A stretch of DNA of 64,000 nucleotides from Pseudomaricurvus hydrocarbonicus. GTDB lineage: Bacteria > Pseudomonadota > Gammaproteobacteria > Pseudomonadales > Cellvibrionaceae. The notes beneath the pieces were generated by a model. That model was not told the DNA's origin and ran no database searches. It saw only the letters and a program-made list of their open reading frames with translations. The first letter of the stretch is position 1. Every line of letters starts with the position of its first letter. Made by a program: the position numbers and the translations under genes. Where the stretch lies: the NCBI RefSeq assembly GCF_011602365.1, contig NZ_JAAONZ010000005.1:1-64000 (forward strand), given 5' to 3'. Below, in pieces: positions 44,614-53,964 of this stretch.

Positions 44614-45468
44614 GTGAGCTTGTTATCGGGAAAAATTGCCGTCATTACCGGCGCGAGCCGGGGCATGGGCAAGGGAATAGCCCTGGCATTGGCGGAGCAG
44701 GGCGCCACGGTCTACGTTACCGGACGTACGGTTACAGCCGGTGTGAATCCCTTGCCGGGTACGGTGGGCGAAACGGCTGCCGAGTGCGATCAGCGCGGCG
44801 GCAAGGGGATTCCGGTAGCCGTGGATCTTGCCGATGACGAGCAGATCAACGCCCTGTTTGAACAAGTAAAACAAGAGCAGGGTCGCCTCGACATCCTGGT
44901 CAACAATGCGATTGCCATCCCTGACGAAATGACCCAGCCCGGTGGATTTTGGCAAAAGCCCATAACCAATTGGGCGATGTTTGATATTGGTGTGCGAGCG
45001 GCGTTTGTGGCGGCCTGGCACGCCTCTCAGATCATGGTGCCACAGCGATCGGGTCTGATTATCGGTATTTCCGGTTATGTGGGTGTGACCTATACCTACA
45101 GCGCGATATTTGGAACCGCCAAAACCGCGACCGATCGAATGGCGCGGGACATGGCGATCGAACTTAAACCCTACAACGTCGCCTCGATGTCATTGTGGCA
45201 GGGTTTCACCTACACCGAGCGGGCCAAAGAGAATCTTAAATCTGTGCCGGGCATGGCGGCCCAGCTCAACAGTGCCGCCGGAACGTCGGTGGAATTTCCC
45301 GGCCGGGTAATCGCCGCGCTGGCAGCTGATCCGAACATCATGGACAAAACGGGTGGTACTTTTATTGCCCCAGAACTAGCCGAGGAGTACGGTATTACCG
45401 ACATTGACGGGCGGGTGATACCATCGCAGAGGGAACAGCGGGGTGCCCCCATCTGGGCACCGGTTTAG
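44614..45468 (+). CDS. SDR family protein with Phe at the catalytic Tyr position
   Basis: 284 residues from a GTG with AAGGAGA upstream. The cofactor motif TGASRGMGKG and the NNA motif are normal. The active site is not: the Ser at residue 153 is followed by FGTAK with Phe166 and Lys170, so the YxxxK tyrosine is replaced by Phe, at the right spacing. The DHRS1-like context (TDRMARDMAIEL, SMSLWQG) makes the alignment secure by eye. It may be inactive, use Tyr160 or Tyr162 nearby, or act as a binding protein. It follows the MaoC-like gene by 69 bp. Confidence 0.85.
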   Translation: MSLLSGKIAVITGASRGMGKGIALALAEQGATVYVTGRTVTAGVNPLPGTVGETAAECDQRGGKGIPVAVDLADDEQINALFEQVKQEQGRLDILVNNAIAIPDEMTQPGGFWQKPITNWAMFDIGVRAAFVAAWHASQIMVPQRSGLIIGISGYVGVTYTYSAIFGTAKTATDRMARDMAIELKPYNVASMSLWQGFTYTERAKENLKSVPGMAAQLNSAAGTSVEFPGRVIAALAADPNIMDKTGGTFIAPELAEEYGITDIDGRVIPSQREQRGAPIWAPV

Positions 45469-45585
45469 GTGAAGCAAATCGTCAACCTCGTAGTCCTAAG
45501 AGTCTGAAAAATTAACACCGATTCTACTTCTGTACTACAGGTGTTGATGTCATTCGTTAGCGGGATGGTTAAAGTGGTGCCCTGA

Positions 45586-46329
45586 TCAGGACACCACGCG
45601 ACCACCGTTAACGCCAATGGTTTGTCCCGTAATATAGCTGCTTTCCTCCGATGCCAGCCAGGCACAGGCATTCGCAATATCGTCCGCCACACCTGTTCGT
45701 CCCACGGGAATCATCTTGGTCAGTTGATCCATTGACATCCTGAACCTATCTTTATTGGCTTCTGACATAATGGTGTTCATCACAGCACCCGGTGGAATAT
45801 TGTTGACGGTGATGCCGTAGGGACCTAGTGCTTGTGACAGTGATTTGGTCATGGCAATGACGGCACCTTTGGACGCAGAATAATGAACCTGTTCCTTACT
45901 CCCTGTTTGGGCACTGGATGACGAAATATTAATGATTCTCCCCCAACCAGCAGCTTTCATATCTTGCAAAACTTCTTGAGTGACAATAAAAGTACCTTTG
46001 GTGTTAATCTCAAACATGATGTCCCAATCTTTGTCGGTGAGATCTTCAAAGGGAATGAAGTTGGCTATGCCGGCATTGTTCACCACAATGGTGATCGGAC
46101 CAAAGTGATCTCTCAACTTGCCAACCGCATGCCGGACTTCTGTCCGGTCAGCAATGTTGGCCGTCAGCGCGACGGCTTTACCGCCGCTGGCCTCAATCTC
46201 TTGCACCACGGTTTGGCATTCCTCAAGGTTGAGGTCGAGAACACCAACGGCAACACCGTTTTTGGCTAAGCGCATAGCGCAGGCTTTACCAATACCGGCG
46301 GCAGCGCCGGTGACCAAAGCTGTTTTCAT
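45586..46329 (-). CDS. SDR family oxidoreductase (FabG-like)
   Basis: 247 residues from the ATG at 46329, with AGGTGG eight bases upstream. TGAAAGIGKA binds the cofactor, NNAG is present, and NISSSSAQTG with YSASK gives the full Ser-Tyr-Lys site. The C-terminal YITGQTIGVNGG is typical of FabG-like reductases. It is the last gene of a four-gene minus-strand unit with two CaiB-type transferases, so it probably oxidises a hydroxyacyl-CoA or alcohol intermediate. Confidence 0.88.
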   Translation of the reverse strand: MKTALVTGAAAGIGKACAMRLAKNGVAVGVLDLNLEECQTVVQEIEASGGKAVALTANIADRTEVRHAVGKLRDHFGPITIVVNNAGIANFIPFEDLTDKDWDIMFEINTKGTFIVTQEVLQDMKAAGWGRIINISSSSAQTGSKEQVHYSASKGAVIAMTKSLSQALGPYGITVNNIPPGAVMNTIMSEANKDRFRMSMDQLTKMIPVGRTGVADDIANACAWLASEESSYITGQTIGVNGGRVVS

Positions 46330-46397
46330 GTTTGTGTCCACCTGAGTTTATTTCTTTTATGTAGTTAGGCCGCTAAGGGCATTAATTTTTATTCATG

Positions 46398-47201
46398 TTA
46401 CACGGCAAATGTATAACCGCCGTTTACCGGATACGTTTGTCCGGTGATCCAGGATGCCGCTTCTGAACACAGAAACAGGGTCATGGCGGCGACATCGTCT
46501 GGTTTGCCAAACCGTCGAATGACATAACGGCTAACGTGTTTTTGGGCTTGTTCACTGGCCAAAAATTCGGATTTCTCGGGTTCCGCCAAAGGTGGTTCCA
46601 GCGTCGACAGGGAAATGCAGTTGCAGGTGATGCCGTAGCGGCCAGCCTCTTTGGCGAGTGAACGCATAAAGCCATTGGCCCCCGCCTTGGCAGCAGAATA
46701 TGTGGTCAGGCGTTGTTCTCCGGTCCTGCCCGCGTCAGAAACGATGGTCACCACGCGACCCCGGCCAGCTTTCACCATGGAGGGGAGCGCTCTATGGCAG
46801 CAGTTCATGACACCGTGGAGGTTGGTTTTAAAGTAGCGATCCCACTCATCTGGACTGGTTTCCCAGAACACGGGCGAAGGCTTCATCGATGCGCTGGGTC
46901 CGGCATTGCCTGCATTATTGATCAATAGGGTAATGGGACCCAAATGCGCTTCAGCTGCATCCATGGCTGCTGTGACCGACTGGATGTCACTGACGTCAGC
47001 GGGGGCGGCGCAGGCGGGTATGCCCAGGGCGATGATCTCGTCGGCGACGGCCTGGGCGCGTTCAGCGACAAAATCATTTACGGCAATCCCGCCGGCATTG
47101 TGCCTGGCCAGAGTGAGAGCGATGGCGCGACCGGCACCTTGTCCTGCACCGGTGACAAAGGCGATCTGTCCTTCGAGGTCGAGAGGGTCGTTTCCAATCA
47201 T
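46398..47201 (-). CDS. SDR family oxidoreductase
   Basis: 267 residues. TGAGQGAGRAIAL, NNAGNAG, TIVSDAGRTG and YSAAK give a complete classical SDR site, and WITGQTYPVNGG ends the protein. The gene has GAGG before its ATG. It lies between CaiB copy 2 (68 bp) and the last SDR (68 bp) of the operon. The substrate is unknown; a (hydroxy)acyl-CoA is likely from the neighbours. Confidence 0.88.
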   Translation of the reverse strand: MIGNDPLDLEGQIAFVTGAGQGAGRAIALTLARHNAGGIAVNDFVAERAQAVADEIIALGIPACAAPADVSDIQSVTAAMDAAEAHLGPITLLINNAGNAGPSASMKPSPVFWETSPDEWDRYFKTNLHGVMNCCHRALPSMVKAGRGRVVTIVSDAGRTGEQRLTTYSAAKAGANGFMRSLAKEAGRYGITCNCISLSTLEPPLAEPEKSEFLASEQAQKHVSRYVIRRFGKPDDVAAMTLFLCSEAASWITGQTYPVNGGYTFAV

Positions 47202-47269
47202 GAGTAAAGCCTCTTGGTGTTGGCGAAGATGTATTTTTATGGATTAATCCGTGACCACGATTTCAATCG

Positions 47270-48493
47270 TCAAGAGATGATGCCACTGGCTTTTAATGCT
47301 TCAATCCTTTCCCAATCCAGGCCCAGTTCCAGCAGGTAGAGTTCGGTGTGTTCGGATGCCTGAGGGGCGCGGGTTGTTTGTACGGGGGCGTGATCAAACT
47401 GCACCGGTGGACGAACGAGTTTGAGGGGATGTCCGTCAGAGCCTTCGACTTCGATAATCATGTCATTGGCTAATGCCTGCTCATCGCGGGTTAAATCTTC
47501 CAAGCTTTGAAACGGCGCCCACTGCCCTTTCATGGTTTTCAGGTGGCTGAGCCAATAAGCAAACGGCTGCTTGGCAATGGCCTGGACAAGCAGTGCGCTG
47601 GCATCAGCCCAGTGCTCACGCAACGCCTCCACGTCGGCAAAGCGAGGGTCGTCTGCGGCTTCGGGAATCCCGAGATGTTGAAACGTGTCTCGGATGTAAG
47701 GCCCGGGCGTCAGAATACAAAAATTGATGGTGCCGCCATCGCTAGTGGTAAAGTTTCCCATAAACGGATTGCCCGGAGAGCCGCCCCCCGCAGGCATACG
47801 TGTGCGTGGCACTTCCCCCAGTTCCATGGTTTGTGCCAGACCGGTACTCGCCGACCACCAGGCCGTGCTGAGCAGTGAAACATCAAGCTCGACAGGCTTG
47901 CCGGTTTTTTCGCGGTGGAACAGCCCGCCCAGAATACCGCCCGCGATATTCATGCCGCCAGCACAATCGCCAAAAGCGGGTATACCTTGCATCAGCGGGC
48001 GATCCAATTCCGGCGGAGACATGGAGTAGCCGATGCCGCTGCGGGTCCAGTAAGCGGTACCGTCAAAACCGCCGGCTTCACGCTCTGGGCCCTTGTCCCC
48101 ATAGGCGCTGCCACGGGCATAAATGATGTTTGGGTTCGCTGCCCGGATATGTTCCAGATCCAGTTTCAATTTCTGTCTTTGGGCTGGAAGGTAATTCGTC
48201 AAAAAAACATCCGCAGTTTTGGCAATTTCGTAGATGAGCTGCTGACCTTCAGCGGTAGAGACATCAACCCCCACGCTGCGTTTGCCGCGGTTAGCATTTT
48301 CCACAAGGGTGTGCCGGTCAGGGTTGTGCTCCACCCCTCCGGTACTGCGAAAACCACGCATGGTATCGCCTCTTACCGGGTGTTCTATTTTAATCACATT
48401 CGCGCCCCAGTCCGCCAGGATGGCGCCAGCGGCGGGAACAAAAGTGTGCTGTGCGACTTCCAGGACGGTAATGCCTTCCAGAATTTTTGTCAT
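47270..48493 (-). CDS. CaiB/BaiF family CoA-transferase
   Basis: 407 residues of the family III CoA-transferases: [39 protein letters not shown], then [16 protein letters not shown] and [22 protein letters not shown], with a late NPFMGNF region. These enzymes move CoA between carboxylic acids. It is the second gene of the operon, 52 bp after the other CaiB homologue. The two differ clearly in sequence and length, so they could be subunits of one enzyme or act on different acids. Confidence 0.9.
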   Translation of the reverse strand: MTKILEGITVLEVAQHTFVPAAGAILADWGANVIKIEHPVRGDTMRGFRSTGGVEHNPDRHTLVENANRGKRSVGVDVSTAEGQQLIYEIAKTADVFLTNYLPAQRQKLKLDLEHIRAANPNIIYARGSAYGDKGPEREAGGFDGTAYWTRSGIGYSMSPPELDRPLMQGIPAFGDCAGGMNIAGGILGGLFHREKTGKPVELDVSLLSTAWWSASTGLAQTMELGEVPRTRMPAGGGSPGNPFMGNFTTSDGGTINFCILTPGPYIRDTFQHLGIPEAADDPRFADVEALREHWADASALLVQAIAKQPFAYWLSHLKTMKGQWAPFQSLEDLTRDEQALANDMIIEVEGSDGHPLKLVRPPVQFDHAPVQTTRAPQASEHTELYLLELGLDWERIEALKASGIIS

Positions 48494-48545
48494 GTTGCTT
48501 TTCCTCTCGCAGTCTTGATGACTTTTCAGCTGCGCAATTGTCGTG

Positions 48546-49667
48546 TTAGATGATGGCGTCGCTTGTCAGCGATTCGATTTCAGTGCTCGTAAAACCGGCT
48601 GAGCGAAGAATGGCGACTGTATCGTCACCTGTGATGTGTGCTACTTCGGTATTGGTTGTGGTGTGGGCGCCATCGGATGTGCTGATGCGTATCGGGCTGG
48701 CGGGTACGGGAACACCTGCCGTTTCAACCACCGATTGCCGGCTGCGTACCTGAGGGTCGTCGAGGAGCTCGCTGCCGTGATTGAGGATGGTCACGGCGGC
48801 CCCTTTTGGGGCTAGCTGTTCGACCCACTCGGGGGCCGTGCGGGTTCTGAAAATTTCTGTAAGCGTCCGGGTAATTTGCTGTTGGTGTTCCTGCTGATGG
48901 AGCAGCGCTTTACACTCTGGCACTTTGAGCTCATCGCAGAGAATATTCCAGGTACGGGGTTCTGCGCAGGCGACGGCCACAAAGCGATTGTCTGCGCATT
49001 GGTAAAGTCGCCGGTCGGCAGTGGCTTGCAAAAAGAGAGGGGTTTTCGACAGTGGGTTGATACCACAGTTCAGCAACCAGGTCGCGGCTTCTGACAAGCT
49101 GAGATCGATAAAGGCGCCTTTACCCGATCGCCCTCGCTCAATGACAGCCGCTAGAATGGAGGCTACCGCTGTTTGTGCCCCAGCCTGCAGTGCCAGCGCT
49201 ATGCCGGGTTGCCAGGGTAATTGATCGGACATTGCCCCAAGCAGGCCTGAGTGGGCAATGTATGACAGATCATGCCCTGCATGTTCAGCATAGGGGCCGG
49301 TTTGGCCGAAACCGGTGATAGCACACCAGATTATGTGTGAGTTAATCGCACTGCATTGTGGATAGCCAAAGCCTCTGGCTTCCATCGCGCCTGGTTTGGC
49401 ATTTTCAACCACCACATCAATGGTGGGGGCCAACCGTGTCAGAACGTCAATGGAGGCTTGGTTGCGCATATTCAGTGTCATCGAACGCTTACCCCGACTG
49501 AGGCCCATTTGGCCGATCACCAGGCTGGGCTTGCCTTTACTGGCCGGGGGTTCCACACGAATGACTTCTGCACCCAGGTCGGCCAGCATCACGGTACAGG
49601 CGCCACCGGGTGGCATCGCCGTGAAATCAAGGATTCTGAGTCCTGTCAGCGGCTTTAAAACATGCAT
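48546..49667 (-). CDS. CaiB/BaiF family CoA-transferase
   Basis: 373 residues with [33 protein letters not shown] at the start, [16 protein letters not shown], the Asp-region [10 protein letters not shown] and [23 protein letters not shown]. This looks like the alpha-methylacyl-CoA racemase/CaiB branch. It is the first gene of the four-gene unit and is divergent from the IclR regulator. A racemase function on a branched acyl-CoA is an alternative to CoA transfer. Confidence 0.88.
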   Translation of the reverse strand: MHVLKPLTGLRILDFTAMPPGGACTVMLADLGAEVIRVEPPASKGKPSLVIGQMGLSRGKRSMTLNMRNQASIDVLTRLAPTIDVVVENAKPGAMEARGFGYPQCSAINSHIIWCAITGFGQTGPYAEHAGHDLSYIAHSGLLGAMSDQLPWQPGIALALQAGAQTAVASILAAVIERGRSGKGAFIDLSLSEAATWLLNCGINPLSKTPLFLQATADRRLYQCADNRFVAVACAEPRTWNILCDELKVPECKALLHQQEHQQQITRTLTEIFRTRTAPEWVEQLAPKGAAVTILNHGSELLDDPQVRSRQSVVETAGVPVPASPIRISTSDGAHTTTNTEVAHITGDDTVAILRSAGFTSTEIESLTSDAII

Positions 49668-49847
49668 AGGTTGACCATCGTTATTGCTCTTAGGGTTTCA
49701 GCATCGGCGGTAAGCCAGCTCTCAAAACGATTGATTATTGAAGAGAGCCTTCCTGCCTCTGAAAATGAAAACGGCGCTGTTCCAGGGTAGGGCGAATTAT
49801 TTTGGATTGGGGTGCAAGGAAGGCGCCCTGGCGTAGATCTGGCCTTT

Positions 49848-49863
49848 TTTCCAATATTGGAAA
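49848..49863. promoter_or_regulatory. Candidate IclR operator palindrome
   Basis: TTTCCAATATTGGAAA is a perfect 16-bp palindrome, 80 bp before the IclR start and 181 bp before the divergent CaiB gene. A second element, TGGAAATATGATT at 49878, matches half of the TGGAAATnATTTCCA consensus known for IclR. Either or both could be the operator. Confidence 0.55.
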
Positions 49864-49942
49864 TCTATATTGTTTTGTGGAAATATGATTGCTATCTTGT
49901 GCGCAATTGTCAATTGTTTCTTGCAGATAGGGGGGAAGATCT

Positions 49943-50842
49943 ATGGAGGGAGGAGCGAATGGCCGGATCATCAAGGTTATTAATTTTATGGCATCTCATC
50001 CGGCAGAGTCATTTACAGTGTCAGAAATTTCTGAACGCTTGTCACTGAGCTTTGGGTCGGCACATCGTGTCTTAATGTCGCTTTCGGAGGCGGGCTACCT
50101 GGCTCGCCATCCGAAACACAAAACTTACTCATTGGGTTTTACCCTGATCGCGATCGGGCAGGTGGCATTGGAAAAACACAAAGTGGTGAATATTGCCCAG
50201 CAAGAGATGGCAAAGGTCGCCGCTGAATTGGGAACGGAATGTATGGTCAGTGTGATCACTGGCGATGAGGTTCTATACCTGGCTAAAAGAGGGAGCCCTG
50301 CGGAACACAGTGGGGTGACGCGGATTGGCGACCGACGACCGCTGGTACCACCTGTCGGAATGTGCCATATAGCATGGTCCAGCACAGCGTCTATTGAAGC
50401 TTATTTACAGCGAGCAACCTCCGGTTTTTCGACCTCTATGAGAACGTATCTTGAACAAGCCATTGCTGCGATTCGTGCCAGGGGGTATTCCATCTCAACG
50501 CTGGATCAGGGGATCAACGCGCTCAGCCGGTTGGTGGCGGATCATGTAGACAGTTACCAGTCTCCGGAGTATTGGGCAGCGATGGATGAAGCGTTGGGCA
50601 AGCTTTCGCAAAATGAGATACAGCTTCTCTCTTTGGATGACTTGGGCGCGGCGCGAATCAGTCACATCTCGGTGCCGGTATTTTCTCCGTCCGGTGAAGT
50701 TATTCTGGAACTCACCCTGGCAGGCTTGCCGCTTACAATGGAGCAAACTGAGATTGAAGCGCGCATCAGTCGGATGCGGGCAGCGGCCGATTATGTCACC
50801 AGCGAAGTTCACGGCCGCAAGCCATCGTTACTAATGGCCTGA
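49943..50842 (+). CDS. IclR family transcriptional regulator
   Basis: 299 residues. The N-terminal winged helix (FTVSEISERLSLSFGSAHRVLMSLSEAGYLARHPKHKTYSLG) is followed by an IclR effector domain with NIAQQEMAKVAAELG and GVTRIGDRRPLVPPVGMCHIAWSS. IclR proteins commonly sense organic acids of aromatic and acyl-CoA catabolism. It is divergent from the CaiB operon and probably controls it. GGGGGAAG precedes the ATG. Confidence 0.9.
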   Translation: MEGGANGRIIKVINFMASHPAESFTVSEISERLSLSFGSAHRVLMSLSEAGYLARHPKHKTYSLGFTLIAIGQVALEKHKVVNIAQQEMAKVAAELGTECMVSVITGDEVLYLAKRGSPAEHSGVTRIGDRRPLVPPVGMCHIAWSSTASIEAYLQRATSGFSTSMRTYLEQAIAAIRARGYSISTLDQGINALSRLVADHVDSYQSPEYWAAMDEALGKLSQNEIQLLSLDDLGAARISHISVPVFSPSGEVILELTLAGLPLTMEQTEIEARISRMRAAADYVTSEVHGRKPSLLMA

Positions 50843-50934
50843 TCGCAGGGTATGAAGTCTCACTATGAACTTGAATCGTCGGCCTGAAGGGAAGACCCGC
50901 AATAAACGCTTGCCCAAAAAGTGGTAAGAAATCT

Positions 50935-50970
50935 CGCAAGCCACAGAGGGTTGTGGCCTGCGTTTTATTT
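50935..50970. terminator. Strong terminator after IclR
   Basis: CGCA-A-GCCACA pairs with TGTGGC-C-TGCG around a 6-base loop, followed by TTTTATTT. It lies between the convergent IclR and sulfotransferase genes and probably serves mainly the plus-strand transcript. Confidence 0.85.
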
Positions 50971-50998
50971 GATTATTTATTTGATGTTGTCGGAGCCT

Positions 50999-52147
50999 TC
51001 AGTCATGACAGGTGACATTAAACTGATTGCAATAGTCACTTAAACGGTCGCGTACGATACTTTTGCTCAAGCCAAACTCATCAAGGGTGTATTCGTGTTT
51101 ACCAAACTTGCCCTTGGGGTTCTTGGCCAACAGTTGTTGCATCGCTGTTTCGGTGGTGGATGTCCATGGTGTGTGAAAGTGGGCATAAAGCTTTTTCATT
51201 TCACCAATGGGATTAATCATCAGCTCGGAATATTGTAAATCGTAGATGGAATCCCAGCCGTGCATTTCCCTATGCTTGAGTGTGCGACGAATCATTTCCT
51301 CGAAGATATCCAGCATTGACTCGCCAATATATTCCAGATTTACATCATCACTTAACAGTAATCGCACTTGCTTGATTAAACTGCAGGCTGAACCAACCAC
51401 ATCAACCGGGTCTCTGTGGGTCATGACCAGCTGCGCATCTGGGTATACAGATGTTAAGTCACTCAGAAACAAAGGATGCCAAGGGTTCTTGAGCGTCCAT
51501 TGTCCCGAGTTGTTGGCTTGCAACACTTGTAAAAGCCGCTTGTGATGCTGGAAAACCGGGAGGTAATCTGCCTCATGTAATAACCAATGGCGGTATGAAG
51601 GCACCTCAGACGTGGCATCGTAAAGTTGTGCACAAAATGACTGCGCCATGGCGAATTGACACTCAGTGGGCCCGTCAGCATCTTCATGGTGTATCGCAGA
51701 AATATGAGGTATGTGTTTTAGCGACTGGTTGAGTTTTTCCTGTTCTTTAAGGCAGCGGGGATCGCTGCTGAGTTGGTCAGCCTGCGCTGGCGGAATTGGA
51801 TTAAGCGCCTCCCAACGTAATAAACAGCGGCGATTTGAATCAGCATTTAGCAAGTTGATCGCTAAGGTTGTCCCAGTTCGTGGTAGGCCAAACACAAACA
51901 TCGGTTTCTCGACAGGGCGTTGCAGTAATTCCGGATTGGCTTCAAGCCAATGGTCTATTTGCAGTCGATTCGACAGGTTGGAGATTAATGTATTCTTTAT
52001 ACTTGCCCAGCCCCTCTCGGTGAGGGGGGCTTCGGTATTGAGTGAATTTAAATAAACAGACAAGCCTTCATGAGTGGCCATGTCGAGTTTGGCTTTTAAT
52101 CCTGACGCTTGTTCTGCGCCTGCAATGACTTCTTCAATTTTTATCAT
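50999..52147 (-). CDS. Sulfotransferase family protein
   Basis: 382 residues. The PAPS 5'-phosphosulfate loop GLPRTGTT is at residues 87-94, and the 3'-phosphate motif appears as MTHRDPVDVVGSACSL. WTLKNPWHPLFL lies between them. It matches the Sulfotransfer_3-type proteins frequent in marine bacteria, whose acceptors are mostly unknown. It follows the amidohydrolase by 37 bp on the same strand. Sulfation of the substrate or an intermediate is possible, but reverse or non-sulfation roles cannot be excluded from sequence. Confidence 0.85.
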   Translation of the reverse strand: MIKIEEVIAGAEQASGLKAKLDMATHEGLSVYLNSLNTEAPLTERGWASIKNTLISNLSNRLQIDHWLEANPELLQRPVEKPMFVFGLPRTGTTLAINLLNADSNRRCLLRWEALNPIPPAQADQLSSDPRCLKEQEKLNQSLKHIPHISAIHHEDADGPTECQFAMAQSFCAQLYDATSEVPSYRHWLLHEADYLPVFQHHKRLLQVLQANNSGQWTLKNPWHPLFLSDLTSVYPDAQLVMTHRDPVDVVGSACSLIKQVRLLLSDDVNLEYIGESMLDIFEEMIRRTLKHREMHGWDSIYDLQYSELMINPIGEMKKLYAHFHTPWTSTTETAMQQLLAKNPKGKFGKHEYTLDEFGLSKSIVRDRLSDYCNQFNVTCHD

Positions 52148-52184
52148 TAATGACGCTCATCTGTTCAAAATTTTAAGGCTCGGA

Positions 52185-53507
52185 TTAGGCGTTATTCTTT
52201 TCGGCGTGAGCCTCGAACATAGTCATAATATCACCCGATGTAATAGGACGAATTGCCTCATCGGTCAAAGGTTTGCTGCCACCTGAGGAAATGGGCGTAG
52301 TGTCGACACCTTTGGCTTCAGCCTTGGCCCGCAATGCACCGACGGTAAGTTCCTCTCGTTTAAAATGTTTGAATGGATCAAAACGGAAAAAGCGCATGGC
52401 ATTTTCGTGGGTTATTTTATCGATTTGACGCTCAGTCAAAATCTGTACGGTTTCCCAGAGCCTTTCAGGCACTTGCGGCCACAATGTATCTGAATGCGGG
52501 TAGTCGCATTCATAAGCAATCATATCTTCACCGATGTCATTGATGTTTTTAAGTCCGAAAGCATCATCGATAAAGCAGTTAAGAAAATGACGTTTAAAGA
52601 GCTCGCTGGGTTTTGTGTCCTGAAACAGAGAGTGGGTCCAAGCCTTATGGCGAGAGTTTGAAAAGTCGCAGCGTTCAAGGAAGTAAGGTACCCAGCCTAT
52701 GCTGCCTTCAGATAAGGCGATCCTCATATCCGGGTATTCATGCAGCACCTTAAGCTGTAACCAATCCGCTGCCCCGACCGCAATGGACATGGGCATAGTC
52801 GATATCCAGGCCTCAATCGGGGTTTCCATTGACGCGTGCGGTGCAGGATTGCCAGAGCCAATGTGCAGACAAATGGTCATGTCGTGGTCATTAACCGCTT
52901 TCCAAAATGGTTTCCAATAGTCGTTATGGATACTGGGGAGGCCAATGACGGTCGGGTTCTCGGTGACGGAAATTGCAACACACCCCTTTTTGGCAATGCG
53001 TTCAATTTCGGCGACAGTCGCATTCATGTCCCAGGTTGGAAGGATGGCACAGGGAATAAAGCGACCGGGGTAGGAGCCACACCACTCGTCGATTTGCCAG
53101 TCGTTGTAAGCACTGATATGCCGTATTGCATGGTCTTTATTGGGGGCGTTTTGAAAAATTCTGGGATTGAAGGCAATAGAGTTGCCGAAATTCAGGGATG
53201 CCGCGATGCCGTTGATGTCCATATCGTCGATGCGAGCATGCACGTCATAGCAACCTTTGCGTAATTGCGAGATATTGGTTGGTTCCATTCCATACTCTTC
53301 GAAGGGGCGACCAACGACCGCATTGAGCCCTACGGAGGGATACTGTTTGCCCATATAGGCCCAATAGTTTTTACCCTGTGCGTCGGTCATAAACTTCGGG
53401 GCGGTTTCTTTCGCATCACCAGTGGCATGCTTCTCCCACACATCTGGCGGTTCACAAATGTGATCATCCACACTGATGATCACCAGGTCATTCATGTTTT
53501 TAGCCAT
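52185..53507 (-). CDS. Amidohydrolase family (metal-dependent TIM-barrel) protein
   Basis: 440 residues, GAGGTG before the ATG. The N-terminal VDDHICEPPDVWEKH replaces the HxH motif of classical amidohydrolases with the DxHxxEP form of the Amidohydro_2 (ACMSD-like) group. MTICLHIGSG supplies a His and YECDYPHSDTLWP an Asp. Members of this group decarboxylate or hydrolyse ring-derived acids. It is the first gene of a two-gene minus unit, divergent from the TIM-barrel gene across a region with two GAGTTATCTC palindromes. Confidence 0.88.
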   Translation of the reverse strand: MAKNMNDLVIISVDDHICEPPDVWEKHATGDAKETAPKFMTDAQGKNYWAYMGKQYPSVGLNAVVGRPFEEYGMEPTNISQLRKGCYDVHARIDDMDINGIAASLNFGNSIAFNPRIFQNAPNKDHAIRHISAYNDWQIDEWCGSYPGRFIPCAILPTWDMNATVAEIERIAKKGCVAISVTENPTVIGLPSIHNDYWKPFWKAVNDHDMTICLHIGSGNPAPHASMETPIEAWISTMPMSIAVGAADWLQLKVLHEYPDMRIALSEGSIGWVPYFLERCDFSNSRHKAWTHSLFQDTKPSELFKRHFLNCFIDDAFGLKNINDIGEDMIAYECDYPHSDTLWPQVPERLWETVQILTERQIDKITHENAMRFFRFDPFKHFKREELTVGALRAKAEAKGVDTTPISSGGSKPLTDEAIRPITSGDIMTMFEAHAEKNNA

Positions 53508-53808
53508 AATTCACACCTCATAATTATCCAATAATGGATAAATATAATTATTATTGGATTTATATTTACGAAGATCATAACTTTTGTCAAATCCTGTTTG
53601 GTGATTAACGCCTGAGGAGCATTTTGTTTTGATATCGGTTTTGGGGAGCGCGAGAGGGGGAGCAAGGAAATCCCAGCAGCATGTAGCCGTTTTTTAAAGA
53701 TCCAACAGCAATATTGGGTGGGCCTATCGGTCGAATTGCTTGGTGCCGGATTATAGGAGTCCATACTGACCTTCTGGGGCAGTTATAGTGGATAATGTTA
53801 TTTCCATT

Positions 53809-53818
53809 GAGTTATCTC
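53809..53818. promoter_or_regulatory. GAGTTATCTC site, copy 1
   Basis: GAGTTATCTC, followed by TTTTGTGGA. It lies 147 bp before the TIM-barrel gene. It matches the palindrome found upstream of the third TonB receptor and the final SDR. Confidence 0.55.
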
Positions 53819-53877
53819 TTTTGTGGATTTGGGTATTGAAATCCCATTATATTAATATTTTTGCAGGTTGATATTTA

Positions 53878-53893
53878 ATAGAGTTATCTCTAT
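53878..53893. promoter_or_regulatory. GAGTTATCTC site, copy 2
   Basis: ATAGAG-TTAT-CTCTAT has perfect 6-bp arms. It lies 72 bp before the TIM-barrel start and is the most symmetric copy, followed by AGTGGA as in copy 1. Confidence 0.6.
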
Positions 53894-53964
53894 AGTGGAG
53901 TGAAGTCGATTTTATCCGTCAGCACTGTTGAGTGAAATCGAGGCAGTGAAAGCGAGACACCCAA

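Larger units (their letters stand above)
53508..53964. other. 457-bp AT-rich divergent promoter region
   Basis: It lies between the amidohydrolase (minus) and the TIM-barrel gene (plus). It contains TATCCA-ATAA-TGGATA near the amidohydrolase start and two GAGTTATCTC sites (53809, 53881), each followed by a GTGGA. No gene is supported. Confidence 0.6.
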
